Position numbers and translations under genes: made by a program. This document shows positions 33,475-43,027 of a stretch of 64,000 nt of DNA, one piece after another. The number at the start of each line of letters is the position of its first letter. Position 1 is the first letter of the stretch. This DNA is from Vibrio pomeroyi. Its GTDB lineage: Bacteria > Pseudomonadota > Gammaproteobacteria > Enterobacterales > Vibrionaceae. Under the pieces are notes generated by a model. The model was given only the letters and a program-made list of their open reading frames with translations, did not search any database and was not told where the DNA came from. The stretch covers positions 1,674,001 to 1,738,000 of the forward strand of contig NZ_AP025507.1 of assembly GCF_024347595.1 (NCBI RefSeq), in the 5' to 3' direction.

Positions 33475-34386
33475 ATGGATTTCACTATCGATAGCATTGG
33501 GAACTTTCTCTCTCAAACATTCACAGAAACGAGCGTCATCCTGACCGAGACTTGGGTTGATGATAACTTTCTACTGCTTGCTCTGGCTCTGTTTATCTTC
33601 GAGCTTATCCGCTATGCCTTTAAGAAAAAGCTAAGTTGGAACATGTTAGGAGACAGCGCGACTAACTTAGTCACCTTGTTCTTCTTATTGGTTACCGTTT
33701 TCTTTGTCGGGTTAGCTTATGTTGGTGCGTTTGTTTACGCCTACGAGAACTTCAGCCTAACTCAACTACCGATATCTGGTTGGACAATTCTTGGTTGCTT
33801 GATCTTGGCCGATCTCGCGTACTACTGGGAACACAGATTCTTGCACAGTAATGGTTTAGCTTGGGGAACACACTCGGTTCACCATAGTTCGCCTTACTTT
33901 AATATCTCGGTTGCTTACAGGTTTGGACCTTTGGATTGGTTCTTCCCATTCTTCTTTCACTTGCCGTTAATTCTGCTCGGCTTTAACCCGTTTGTCGTGC
34001 TGATGTGTGAAACCTTTGTGCAGCTATATCAAACGTTATTGCACACCGAAACGGTTAAGCGATTACCTCGCCCTGTTGAGGCCGTTTTCAATACGCCTTC
34101 GCACCACAGAGTGCATCACGCGACCAACAAACAGTACCTTGATAAGAACTACGCTGGGATATTGATCATTTGGGATCGTATGTTCGGTACGTTCGCCAAA
34201 GAAGAGCAAGAAGTCAGATACGGTGTGTTCCCTAGAATCAACTCTGTGAACCCATTTAAGGTATATTTCCACGGCTACGTTAAACTGTGCCAGCAGTTAT
34301 GGCACGCGCCAAATTGGAACTACCGACTACAACTTCTTATTCAGCCACCTATCTGGGCTTGGAAAAGAGAACGAGAAACAAAGTAA
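33475..34386 (+). CDS. Sterol desaturase/fatty acid hydroxylase family membrane protein
   Basis: A 303-residue inner-membrane protein with about four helices. It has the eight-histidine di-iron pattern of this family in three clusters: HRFLH (in YYWEHRFLHS), HSVHH, and HHRVHH near residue 205, with a further histidine in HTET. These enzymes use oxygen to hydroxylate or desaturate lipids. The substrate cannot be told. It lies in an operon with an exported protein before and a two-component system after (8 bases to the regulator). This may point to a lipid-modification response, as other members act in membrane or hopanoid/sterol-like lipid change. Confidence 0.85.
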   Translation: MDFTIDSIGNFLSQTFTETSVILTETWVDDNFLLLALALFIFELIRYAFKKKLSWNMLGDSATNLVTLFFLLVTVFFVGLAYVGAFVYAYENFSLTQLPISGWTILGCLILADLAYYWEHRFLHSNGLAWGTHSVHHSSPYFNISVAYRFGPLDWFFPFFFHLPLILLGFNPFVVLMCETFVQLYQTLLHTETVKRLPRPVEAVFNTPSHHRVHHATNKQYLDKNYAGILIIWDRMFGTFAKEEQEVRYGVFPRINSVNPFKVYFHGYVKLCQQLWHAPNWNYRLQLLIQPPIWAWKRERETK

Positions 34387-34394
34387 GGACACTT

Positions 34395-35069
34395 ATGAGC
34401 ATTAACGCCCTGTTGATTGAAGACGACAGTGACTTGGCAGAAGCCATTGCAGACTATATGGAACTCGACGGTTTCGAATTCGATTTTGCTTACAATGGCA
34501 GCGCTGGGCTCAATCTTGCGTTAGAGGGGCGTTATGACATCATCTTAACGGACATCAACATGCCTAAAATGGACGGGCTTGATGTCTGCCAATCTCTTCG
34601 CCAGCAAGGCGTGACCACTCCGATTCTCATGCTGACGGCACGAGACACGTTACAAGACAAGATCGCAGGGTTCGAGGTCGGTTCGGATGACTATCTCGTG
34701 AAGCCTTTTGCGATGGAAGAACTCAAAGTACGGTTGATGGCATTAGTACGTCGTGCTCAAGGTTCCGTAACTTCATTGTCCGTGGCAGACCTCAAGCTCG
34801 ACTTAGACAAGCATCAAGCCATTAGAGACGGCAAGCTGTTGAAGCTCTCCCCTGTTTGTTGGCGAATGCTCGTGATGTTAGTTCGAAACAGCCCTAACGT
34901 GGTAAGTAAAGCCAAGCTTGAAGAAGCCTGGGAAGACGAAATGCCAAGCTCTGACAGTGTAAAAGCGCACCTGTTTAAGCTTCGCCAAGTAGTTGATGCG
35001 CCCTTTGATTCAAAGCTGATTCACACGGTTCATGGCATTGGTGTTGTCTTACATGAGGAGCAGTCATGA
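34395..35069 (+). CDS. OmpR-family response regulator
   Basis: A 224-residue regulator: receiver domain (NALLIEDDSDLAEAIADYM, phospho-Asp in IILTDINMPKMDG, VKPF) and winged-helix DNA-binding domain (KLSPVCWRMLVMLVR, and KAHLFKLRQVVD). The start at 34395 follows AAGTAAGGACACTT; a longer in-frame version would overlap the previous gene. The stop overlaps the kinase start by four bases, so the two are translated together. The target genes are unknown but likely include its own operon with the desaturase. Confidence 0.92.
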   Translation: MSINALLIEDDSDLAEAIADYMELDGFEFDFAYNGSAGLNLALEGRYDIILTDINMPKMDGLDVCQSLRQQGVTTPILMLTARDTLQDKIAGFEVGSDDYLVKPFAMEELKVRLMALVRRAQGSVTSLSVADLKLDLDKHQAIRDGKLLKLSPVCWRMLVMLVRNSPNVVSKAKLEEAWEDEMPSSDSVKAHLFKLRQVVDAPFDSKLIHTVHGIGVVLHEEQS

Positions 35070-36358
35070 AACAGGCAAACATGAATCGTGTCAGTATTAA
35101 GCGCGACATTTACCTCTACCTGTTTGGCATCGTCGTGCTATTAACGGCCATCTACAGCTTAATGGTGTCTCAGAGTTATCATATTGGCCTTAATGAGTCG
35201 GCAAAATATGGATTCTTGTATGAACTGGAAGTTGCAGAGCAACGTTACATCGAAACAGGGCAACTGCCAGACTATCAAAACCCGACATTCCAAGCCTTTC
35301 TAACCTATTCGGAACTGCCAGCTAAATTTCAACAAGCCTTTGATTGGAATACATTTGATAACGACGCTATTTATGAACATTACGAGGCTTCATCTAGCAA
35401 TGAATCGGGGCTATATCTCTATGCAGCCAAACATCAAATTTCTGGAAAAGACGAATCGCTATACATCATTTCTGAATACGACGAAGCGATTTACTTGAAC
35501 CTATTCGAACTCAACCCGCCTGAATCCGTGAATCAAATAAACAGTGCCTTTATCGCCATTGGCGCTCTTTTACTCTTGGTATTCTTGATCATTCGCCTTC
35601 TGATACACAGAGTCACCAAACCGATTATTACCTTATCCAAATGGTCGGAATCTCTGGATGTGGACAACACAAAAGGGCTGACTCAGTTTCGGTATAAAGA
35701 GATCGATAAGTTGGCTTCTCAACTGGTTAAAAGCGTACAAGGCGAACGCCAAGCCAATGAGCGTGAGAGCTTCTTCTTAAAAACTGCAAGTCACGAACTA
35801 AGAACACCGATTGCCACCATTTCAGCCAGTGGCGATATGTTGGTTCGCTTGTCTGATAGCATTCCCAACAACGGCCAACGTGCCGTCGCACGAATCCAAC
35901 GCTCAGCCACCAACATGAAAGCCTTAGTGACGACTCTGCTGTGGATGAGTCGTAATAACGAGATGGAAACCAACTATGAGCCAATCAAGCTCGCTCCCCT
36001 ACTCGACAGTGTTATTGAAAGCCAACGTTACCTTTTGAAAAACAAAGAAGTCGATATTCAAATCAAGATTGTTCAAGAAGAACATCTCCTTCCTCGAGAG
36101 CTCACTGAAGTTGTGCTCACCAACTTAGTCCGAAATGCATTCCAACATGGTGGCAAAGGAGATATCAGGATCACACTGACAGAACATCAGTTTGAGGTAA
36201 CCAACCGTTTGGAAGATCAAAACTTAGCAAACAACTCTGAACAACAAACCTCTTTTGGTATCGGCCTAGAGCTCATTGAACGCGTTTGTCAGAACCAAGA
36301 TTGGCAGTTTACTCATGAAACCAACAACTATGAGTTCAAAGTAAAAGTTATCCTGTAG
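35066..36358 (+). CDS. Sensor histidine kinase, partner of the upstream regulator
   Basis: A 430-residue inner-membrane kinase with two helices (about 16-36 and 160-178) enclosing a periplasmic sensor of about 120 residues. HAMP-like linker follows, then HisKA with KTASHELRTPIATIS and a HATPase domain with the N box LTNLVRNAFQHGG and SFGIGLELIERV. The G1 box is weak, as LEDQN replaces the usual DNG. The gene overlaps the regulator by four bases (ATGA). The signal sensed is unknown; the linked desaturase gene suggests membrane state. It ends the operon. Confidence 0.9.
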   Translation: MKQANMNRVSIKRDIYLYLFGIVVLLTAIYSLMVSQSYHIGLNESAKYGFLYELEVAEQRYIETGQLPDYQNPTFQAFLTYSELPAKFQQAFDWNTFDNDAIYEHYEASSSNESGLYLYAAKHQISGKDESLYIISEYDEAIYLNLFELNPPESVNQINSAFIAIGALLLLVFLIIRLLIHRVTKPIITLSKWSESLDVDNTKGLTQFRYKEIDKLASQLVKSVQGERQANERESFFLKTASHELRTPIATISASGDMLVRLSDSIPNNGQRAVARIQRSATNMKALVTTLLWMSRNNEMETNYEPIKLAPLLDSVIESQRYLLKNKEVDIQIKIVQEEHLLPRELTEVVLTNLVRNAFQHGGKGDIRITLTEHQFEVTNRLEDQNLANNSEQQTSFGIGLELIERVCQNQDWQFTHETNNYEFKVKVIL

Positions 36359-36445
36359 CGGTTTTCTAGATGCTTAATTGATGGTGACCAAAAGTTTACC
36401 TTGGCTTGGTTATGCTAGTCGCACAATCTAGTTAGGAGTTATGTT

Positions 36446-36598
36446 ATGGGCACTTGGATTTTAGAAACACTATTGTGGGCTGTGGTAACCGTGGCGGTTT
36501 GTGTCGCGATTTGGGGACTTTACTTACCCAATATCTTAATCGCTTTAGGTGTGTCGGTAGCGGTATCTTTGTTGCTGGGAAACAGCTGGAGAAGCTAG
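36446..36598 (+). CDS. 50-residue hydrophobic membrane peptide
   Basis: The frame starts at the ATG at 36446 with TAGGAGTT nine bases upstream. The peptide has two hydrophobic segments (LLWAVVTVAVCVAIWGL and ILIALGVSVAVSLLLG) with a short turn (YLPN) and a polar end (NSWRS), so it would sit as a helical hairpin in the inner membrane. The competing frame in the same place (36454-36666) is not protein-like. It stands alone between the kinase and a minus-strand gene. Its function is unknown. Confidence 0.6.
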   Translation: MGTWILETLLWAVVTVAVCVAIWGLYLPNILIALGVSVAVSLLLGNSWRS

Positions 36599-36705
36599 GT
36601 ATAAAAAAGGAAATAGCTCGAAAATTAGTGAGCTTTGATACACCCGACAGCAGCTATGTTTGTTAAAAACGTTGATTAGCTAAAAACTGTCGGGCGCGAA
36701 TTAAA

Positions 36706-37029
36706 TTAGCTACTTAATGTCTCTTCAAACACACCTAGCTCACGACCAAGCCAAATCGCACGTACTGTGTGGTCTAGCGTTTCTTCACCGCCCGTTACTG
36801 GGTGAATCAGCACAGACATATCGCCGCGCTCTTGCTCAAGCCACTCAACAATGCCCGACTCTTTGTTAGCAAAGTGGAACTCAAACATCGGCATTTTATG
36901 TGGGCCAACCAAACGCTGGATTAGCGGAAAAACCTCTAATACATCTTTACGTTCCGATAGAATTTTCTGACGCAGTGTTTCTGCCTGCTCTGCAAAGCGC
37001 AGAGGGAAATAGATATGACCGTGGTACAT
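36706..37029 (-). CDS. DOPA 4,5-dioxygenase-like protein
   Basis: A 107-residue protein with the features of the DOPA 4,5-dioxygenase family of small cupin-like or ferredoxin-fold proteins: YHGHIYFPL at the start, the histidine pair in MPMFEFHF, and VLIHPVTGGE near the end. Plant and fungal relatives open catechol rings; bacterial members are mostly uncharacterised. RBS AAGGATG precedes the ATG by 7 bases. It is transcribed alone, after the M60 lipoprotein gene and its terminator. Function in this organism is unproven. Confidence 0.8.
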   Translation of the reverse strand: MYHGHIYFPLRFAEQAETLRQKILSERKDVLEVFPLIQRLVGPHKMPMFEFHFANKESGIVEWLEQERGDMSVLIHPVTGGEETLDHTVRAIWLGRELGVFEETLSS

Positions 37030-37100
37030 GGCACCATCCTTTAGAATTATGATACGCGCAGTTTAACCTGCTTTTTCGCATAGATCTCTTTTATGGCTGT

Positions 37101-37133
37101 AAAAACGCCACACTAAAGTGAAGTGTGGCGTTT
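37101..37133 (-). terminator. Terminator of the M60 lipoprotein gene
   Basis: AAACGCCACACT pairs with AGTGTGGCGTTT around a seven-base loop. On the minus strand TTTTT follows. It lies 40 bases after the stop codon at 37173. Confidence 0.85.
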
Positions 37134-37172
37134 GATTCAAGCAATAAGCAGTTTAAACAATGGTTGTCCCTC

Positions 37173-40100
37173 TTAGATAGAGTCGACCTTCAAAGGACTA
37201 TCCTTTGGTTTCGGCAAGTTTAATTGCTCTACCAAACTACGACCTTTCTCGCTGATGCCTCCACTGTAAGACTTTGAACCATCAGCATTAGTCATGGAGG
37301 TTTCACCTACGTTCCAAGCTTCAAAGAAGTCACTTAAGTCATAGTTCGAAACATAAGAAGCACACACCATCATTAGGTCTCCACCAGAAAGCCCAGTTTC
37401 GCTAGTACTGCAATAGTTCGTATTCGAGTCACCTTCTCTATCGCCTCGTGCTTTACGATGCATAAGCTTGAACATATTCCAGCCTTCATCATCACCGTAA
37501 GCCGCAGATTGGCTAGCTCCACGACCATACCAATCATCAATAGCAAAGTTCGATTTTGCCCAGATTTTCAGTTGCCCGAACATAACTAGACGTAAACCAG
37601 CATCACCATGTGACCAAGCATGTCTATCGTTTTGCTCTAGCCATTTTGGTGCCTTCTTAATATCCGTTTTAATACGATCCATTTCTGGATTTTCGTTACG
37701 CCCCTCTAACTCTTGCATATAAAGCGCAAGCAGATTGTTCGTCACCTCAGTACTGCCCGCTGCTGAGAAAGGTGCAGATGCCAAGTTATGACCAACTTCA
37801 TGCCACAGTAGCCAATCATTCACAGGGTTAGTTGGGATGTATGTGCGGTTTGCATTAAAACTCGAATTCATCACTGGATAGCCAGAGTGAGCAGCGCCAA
37901 TCGAAATTTGCACGTCATTCACAAAACGATGGCGGAACGCCGTCAATTCTGGATAAGTGAACCTACGGTGTAAACCATCATCTTGCACCTCATCACGTCC
38001 GTAGAACTCACTTGCGGCGTCAGCGAATCGATTCATGTCCGAAGCAAACTGTACCAAATCAGCGGATTCTATGTTCTTAACAGGCGTGGTATAGATAAAT
38101 GAACCCGTGTCGACTTCCGCAATAGGTGCGTCTGCCAATTGAACTGGGTTAATCCACTCCCCCTCTTTCCACCAAGCAGCTTTTAACGCGCCATCAACGA
38201 TAAATGAGACTTCACCAAACTCTTTTACTTTCGGTTGAATGTAAATAAGGCCACCATATGGAACCTTGAAGGTTAAATTCGAACCATCGTACGCATAGTT
38301 AGTTTGCATACGCGGAGGGCGCTTCAAACTGGTTTCATGGTTAGGCTTGCCTGTAAGATCATCCGCCATCATCACAGTGATCGTTGCAACGACACCGTTA
38401 CTAATCGTCACATCTTGTAGCTGAGGTGCCCATAAACCTGTCGATTGATTGTTCCCAGCCGAATACGTTACGCCCTTACCACCCGTTTGGATAAGAACTG
38501 AACTTGACGAAGACGCACCTGTAGTTCGACCTGGGTACATTGTCGTATCGACAACAATATTATGATCCCAGAAAGAGCGTCCCAACATGATACGAGTCAG
38601 TGGCTTTTCCATATAGTTCAACGGGTAACTAGGGTTTAACTGCCCCACTAAGTCACCTTCGCCATAGATCATGTTATTGGCTACCAATGAAGCTTTAAGA
38701 TCAACAGGACATTGTGCTTCTACTGTATCTGTTTGATGTTGGCCATCGGTATAACAATTTAAGAATTGAACAGCTTGCTTAAAGCCTAATTCATCTTGTA
38801 TATCGCTTTCAAAGCGATAAGCGTTGTCATTCCACATCCAAACAGACAGGTTGTCGAAAGCTTGATTCAATTCACTGTTAGACAGGCGCTTGCCCTGAGT
38901 GCCTTTCGTGCGATAGTAAATTTCATGCTCATAAAGGGCAGTAAAGTTAGTGCCCAAATTCGCCGCTTTAACCATGCTACCAACAACAGCTTCACTCACC
39001 TCATAGCGATCAAAGTCTGCGCGATGATAAGCACCACGAACAGTAACACCGTCTCCAGAACGAGTTTCAATACAGTTAAATTCGTACTCATATTCGTTGT
39101 TACAAAGAGGAGTCCCAGCAAATGCAGATTGCAGTTCTTTGATGGCCGCTGCTCTCTCCTCAGCAGATTCTACAAAAATACGTGCGTGTTTAGTGACCAT
39201 GACTGGTTTACCAGACTTATCAAAAACAGCTTTGCCTTCTTCGTCTAGCTTTTGAACTTCATAAGTTGGTATTTCAAACTTAATCTTCGACTCATCTTTG
39301 ATCCAATCAACTGTACCATCCTGATTGACAGTGAATGGAGGCTCCCCTTGGTTATCTTCAAAGCGCTCTAGTACCACCATTTCCTTTTCACTTTTCACGT
39401 GAAGGTTTGGGTATGGCGCTTGGCAGTAATAAGAACTCCCGCAGAAAGCTTGATTCGTTGGCGTAACGTTCTCACCACCTAATGAAACACCAGCAGCATC
39501 CGCTAAGCGTCCAATAGGTTCAGGGTTAGTCGTTTGAATCGCATCCATAAACAAGATATTGCCACCTTCATTAACATAGTTAATAAGCGCAGTAATATCG
39601 TCTTGGCTTAAGTTTGGATTTTCTAAGTCAGCAACGAATTGGTTGGTCATTCCATCTTGAATCAACTTAGGTGGGTATGCCTGAAGAATCAAAATTGGCG
39701 TAGTGGTCGCTTCTAATCCATCAAACTCACCTGATCCACGCTTTTCTAAAGATGCAAAACCATACTGCGGACTAACAAAGAAGGTGTACTGCTTACCCAT
39801 GGTGGAATGGTGATAAGCCGAATAAGCTTGGTCAATATTAGTGACAGCATTCATCCCAGCAATAGGCAAACCATTATTGAACCACTCAAACAAGTTCGAG
39901 AAAAACAACCTCATGCTGCCGTGGTCATCATGCTCTGCATTCTCTAATTCTGCTGCTAGACAACGCTCAGCTTTACTATCAATGTTTAAAGCACGGTTAG
40001 CCCAATAATTGTCAGGACATGACAGAATACTTGGATATAAGCCATTGCCCATAAACACAACCTTACCCTTGCCGATCTCGCCTGCTGTAACGAATGGAAA

Positions 40101-41639
40101 GCCATAAGTGGCGTTATCTTCAGAAACGAAAGGAATGGGTTGCATTACAATTTGAGGATGTTCCGCAATGTAAGGTTTACCTTCACGAGTCCAAGCTTGA
40201 TGCTCTCCAAAAGGAATCTCTCGGTTCTTGTCTGCTCTCGGCATCATCACAGGGAAGGCTCTGTTTGAAATATTCAGAGCACGCATACCGCGGGTATAAC
40301 CCGTCGCACCATAGAAGCTACCATTGTCGTTAAAGACATGGAATGTCGTTACGTTATGGAATATTTGCTGCAGAGACTCTGTAACATAGTGGCCAGAACC
40401 CATAGATAGCATCACAGGTTGGCGCACATAATCCATAAACAGAGGTGTTTGACGTAACTCCTCATCGATTACAGCCGTTAACCCTTGGCTAAACTGACCA
40501 ACAAACTCATTAGGAAGTTCATAGTCAGTACCTTCTATTACCCCACCGTTTGGCAGAGTTAGATTTATCAGTTCGTTAATAACATTCGGGTACTTTGAGA
40601 ACGTATCCTGAACCTCTTCAGAGATCTCATAGTGACTATCATGATCAACAGCATAACGTTCAATCAAAGATTGGATATTTGCTTTCTCAACCACATTATT
40701 GGTCACATCAGACAATTTGTAGGCTAACTGATTACCAGTGATATAACCAAACTCAAACGTATCGATACCAAAAGCAATCCTGTCGCCCCATAGGTACTCA
40801 AACCCCCCGTCTTCATCAGTCACACCTGTCGCGTTAGCTGAAAAGAAACTGACCCCGGAAATCGGTTTACCATTCTCGTCTGTTAGCTTACTGCGCGTTA
40901 ATACCTTTCCTTCAACACTTGGCTTGTAAGCATAAGTCGACTCTGCATCTGCAGAGACAAAACCAGCGTTAAGGTTATTGTCCGCATTAGGATCAACAGC
41001 AGGAACAACGGTTGTATCTACGTGTGAACTCGGAGCCTTGCCAACTTCATCGGTAGATTCTTCTTCTTTTGACGAAAAATACGCATCGACTGCATTTTGA
41101 TCATCAAGTTGTGAGAACACATCCTCGATATCAAAGGCATCAAGTTCTTTTAGGCATATCTCGCTTTCCGTCTCGCACACATCAATGGATTGCAGAACCT
41201 TGGTGACGTTCTTTCCATGTAATTGCGTCAACTCAAATGCCGCACGAACGCCATCATTTGAAATCGATCTTTCTGTAATGTCAGGAAAAGGAGCGGTAAA
41301 GTCGCCTAAATTAAGATGGCCTAATGTACAGCTAAAACCCACGCCTTGTTGAACACTGAATGTGCCACTTTCAAGGCTGATACCATCACAATAAACCTCT
41401 CCCGATATTATCGTTCCACTCGATATCAACGAACTAATGTAAGTCGTTGGAGGGACAATATCTGTAGGAGGAATAATGTCAGTCGGCGGAAGAATGTCCG
41501 TTGGGGGGATAACCTCTGTTGGAGGTAATAGATCCGTTGGTGGAACGACATCAGGGGTCTCACTGTAGGTTGGTGAATCATCATTACACCCAGAAAGTGC
41601 GGCGGATATAATGACCAACGCAATTATGTTTTTTTTCAT
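37173..41639 (-). CDS. AcfD/SslE-type M60 metalloprotease lipoprotein
   Basis: A 1488-residue secreted lipoprotein. The signal peptide ends in the lipobox LSGC (Cys 18). A proline-threonine repeat (about residues 28-66) forms a spacer, followed by a long N-terminal region and a C-terminal M60 peptidase domain with the zinc motif HEVGH (His 1280, Glu 1281, His 1284). The last 200 residues complete the domain. It resembles the V. cholerae accessory colonisation factor AcfD and E. coli SslE/YghJ, which degrade mucin and are exported by type II secretion. All catalytic residues are seen. It is transcribed alone on the minus strand. A role in colonising mucus-covered hosts is inferred from the family. 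Confidence 0.9.
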   Translation of the reverse strand: MKKNIIALVIISAALSGCNDDSPTYSETPDVVPPTDLLPPTEVIPPTDILPPTDIIPPTDIVPPTTYISSLISSGTIISGEVYCDGISLESGTFSVQQGVGFSCTLGHLNLGDFTAPFPDITERSISNDGVRAAFELTQLHGKNVTKVLQSIDVCETESEICLKELDAFDIEDVFSQLDDQNAVDAYFSSKEEESTDEVGKAPSSHVDTTVVPAVDPNADNNLNAGFVSADAESTYAYKPSVEGKVLTRSKLTDENGKPISGVSFFSANATGVTDEDGGFEYLWGDRIAFGIDTFEFGYITGNQLAYKLSDVTNNVVEKANIQSLIERYAVDHDSHYEISEEVQDTFSKYPNVINELINLTLPNGGVIEGTDYELPNEFVGQFSQGLTAVIDEELRQTPLFMDYVRQPVMLSMGSGHYVTESLQQIFHNVTTFHVFNDNGSFYGATGYTRGMRALNISNRAFPVMMPRADKNREIPFGEHQAWTREGKPYIAEHPQIVMQPIPFVSEDNATYGFPFVTAGEIGKGKVVFMGNGLYPSILSCPDNYWANRALNIDSKAERCLAAELENAEHDDHGSMRLFFSNLFEWFNNGLPIAGMNAVTNIDQAYSAYHHSTMGKQYTFFVSPQYGFASLEKRGSGEFDGLEATTTPILILQAYPPKLIQDGMTNQFVADLENPNLSQDDITALINYVNEGGNILFMDAIQTTNPEPIGRLADAAGVSLGGENVTPTNQAFCGSSYYCQAPYPNLHVKSEKEMVVLERFEDNQGEPPFTVNQDGTVDWIKDESKIKFEIPTYEVQKLDEEGKAVFDKSGKPVMVTKHARIFVESAEERAAAIKELQSAFAGTPLCNNEYEYEFNCIETRSGDGVTVRGAYHRADFDRYEVSEAVVGSMVKAANLGTNFTALYEHEIYYRTKGTQGKRLSNSELNQAFDNLSVWMWNDNAYRFESDIQDELGFKQAVQFLNCYTDGQHQTDTVEAQCPVDLKASLVANNMIYGEGDLVGQLNPSYPLNYMEKPLTRIMLGRSFWDHNIVVDTTMYPGRTTGASSSSSVLIQTGGKGVTYSAGNNQSTGLWAPQLQDVTISNGVVATITVMMADDLTGKPNHETSLKRPPRMQTNYAYDGSNLTFKVPYGGLIYIQPKVKEFGEVSFIVDGALKAAWWKEGEWINPVQLADAPIAEVDTGSFIYTTPVKNIESADLVQFASDMNRFADAASEFYGRDEVQDDGLHRRFTYPELTAFRHRFVNDVQISIGAAHSGYPVMNSSFNANRTYIPTNPVNDWLLWHEVGHNLASAPFSAAGSTEVTNNLLALYMQELEGRNENPEMDRIKTDIKKAPKWLEQNDRHAWSHGDAGLRLVMFGQLKIWAKSNFAIDDWYGRGASQSAAYGDDEGWNMFKLMHRKARGDREGDSNTNYCSTSETGLSGGDLMMVCASYVSNYDLSDFFEAWNVGETSMTNADGSKSYSGGISEKGRSLVEQLNLPKPKDSPLKVDSI
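41446..41553 (-). repeat. Six 18-bp tandem repeats coding for the PPTD spacer
   Basis: Six units of 18 bases code for six six-residue PPT(D/E)xx units after the lipobox. The units are imperfect at DNA level (GTTGGAGGGACAATATCT is one form), while the protein pattern is regular. Loss or gain of units would keep the frame, so length may vary between strains. Confidence 0.85.
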
Positions 41640-41819
41640 TGAGCGATGTTAATCGTAATTTTATATGGACGGTTATTTTATAGATTTGGCCCGTCTTGAT
41701 GACTATAGTTTTTTATCCTCACAACAAAGAGCACTACTCATAAACAATTGAATAAATTGCTTTAATTTACACATTAACTAAAAGCTCTATTTTCGTTTTA
41801 CTATGGCCTAGTTAAAGAA

Positions 41820-41851
41820 AAACGCCATACCTCTATAGAGATATGGCGTTT
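41820..41851 (-). terminator. Terminator of the YghU-type gene
   Basis: AAACGCCATA and TATGGCGTTT pair, with CTCTATAGAG inside. On the minus strand it is followed by CTTTAAC after TTTTT. It lies 33 bases past the stop codon at 41884. Confidence 0.8.
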
Positions 41852-41883
41852 CGAAAAAAACATCAATGTTGATCAAATCAAGA

Positions 41884-42741
41884 CTAAGGCTTGAGCTTCA
41901 ACACCGAATCGATATCTTCTGCAGAGTGACGCTCAGGAAGTTGCTCCCACGCTTCGCCCCATGAGCGGTTGATAATGCGACCACGTTGAACGCCTTCGCG
42001 AGCTTCTAATTGCTTCGCCCAGCGAACTACGTTGGTGTAAGACTCAACTTGTAAGAAATCAGCGGCGTCATATAGGTTGCCCAATACAAGGTTGCCGTAC
42101 CATGGCCAGATTGCGATATCAGCAATGCTGAACTCTTCGCCCGCAACGAAAGTGCTGTTAGCAAGTTGCTTGTCTAACACGTCTAGCTGACGCTTAGCTT
42201 CCATTGCGAAGCGGTTAATTGGATATTCTTGCTTTTCATCTGCATAAGCGTAGAAGTGGCCAAAACCGCCGCCTAGGAATGGGGCTGAACCTTGCGCCCA
42301 GAACAACCAGTTGATGGTTTGCGTGCGTGCTGCCCCTTCTTTCGGCAAGAAGTGACCAAATTTTTCAGCTAGATGCATCAAGATAGAAGCCGATTCGAAT
42401 ACATTCACATCTTCATTACCTGATTTATCAAACAGTGCTGGGATCTTCGAATTTGGGTTTACACCAACAAAACCAGAAGAGAATTGGTCTGACTCTCCAA
42501 TATTGATCAAGTACGCATCATATTCAGCTTCTTTAACACCCGCCGCTAACAGCTCTTCTAGCATGATAGTGACTTTCTGACCGTTAGGCGTACCAAGAGA
42601 ATACAGTTGCAAGGCGTGGTCACCAACAGGAAGCTCTTTATCAAATCGAGCGCCAGATTCAGGACTATTAATGTTTGCCCACTTGTTACCACCAGCAGCA
42701 TCGTTAACCCAAACTTTTGGCGGTGTGTATTGTTGTGACAT
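41884..42741 (-). CDS. yghU: Glutathione S-transferase, YghU type
   Basis: A 285-residue cytoplasmic protein with an N-terminal thioredoxin-like domain (LQLYSLGTPNGQKVTIMLEE, NPNSKIPAL) and C-terminal helical domain (EFSIADIAIWPW). The TPNGQK motif and the long leader (KVWVNDAAGGNKWANINSP) are those of YghU, the disulfide-bond reductase type that binds two glutathiones. It acts on glutathione disulfides or organic hydroperoxides. RBS AAGGAAATATC precedes the ATG. It is transcribed alone, after the M60 gene by strand but with own terminator. Confidence 0.88.
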   Translation of the reverse strand: MSQQYTPPKVWVNDAAGGNKWANINSPESGARFDKELPVGDHALQLYSLGTPNGQKVTIMLEELLAAGVKEAEYDAYLINIGESDQFSSGFVGVNPNSKIPALFDKSGNEDVNVFESASILMHLAEKFGHFLPKEGAARTQTINWLFWAQGSAPFLGGGFGHFYAYADEKQEYPINRFAMEAKRQLDVLDKQLANSTFVAGEEFSIADIAIWPWYGNLVLGNLYDAADFLQVESYTNVVRWAKQLEAREGVQRGRIINRSWGEAWEQLPERHSAEDIDSVLKLKP

Positions 42742-43027
42742 GATATTTCCTTATTAATATAGGGTCTCACAAACTGATATTAGGTCACATGTCCTTGGTT
42801 AAAACCCCTGAATACGATTTATTTTCAAACTGTTAAGCATGGCTTATTCCAGAAAGACATAACCCGTTTTACGAGGTGGTTTATGTAAAAGATAGGCATC
42901 TATTCGCCCCCTAGTTCGAACTTCATTCAATGTTGGTTAATCTACTGCACCATTTAGCAACGACAGTCCTATCCGTTCCAGAAAGCTGTGATAAAATCGG
43001 GGGATTATAATTGATAAGGATTTGGCA

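Noticed and set aside
36454..36666. 70-residue frame overlapping the small membrane peptide
   Set aside because: It has a glycine/arginine-rich, unprotein-like composition and no ribosome site, while the frame at 36446 has a ribosome site and two membrane helices.
41446..41553. Possible CRISPR array
   Set aside because: The 18-bp units are adjacent without spacers and code for a regular protein repeat.
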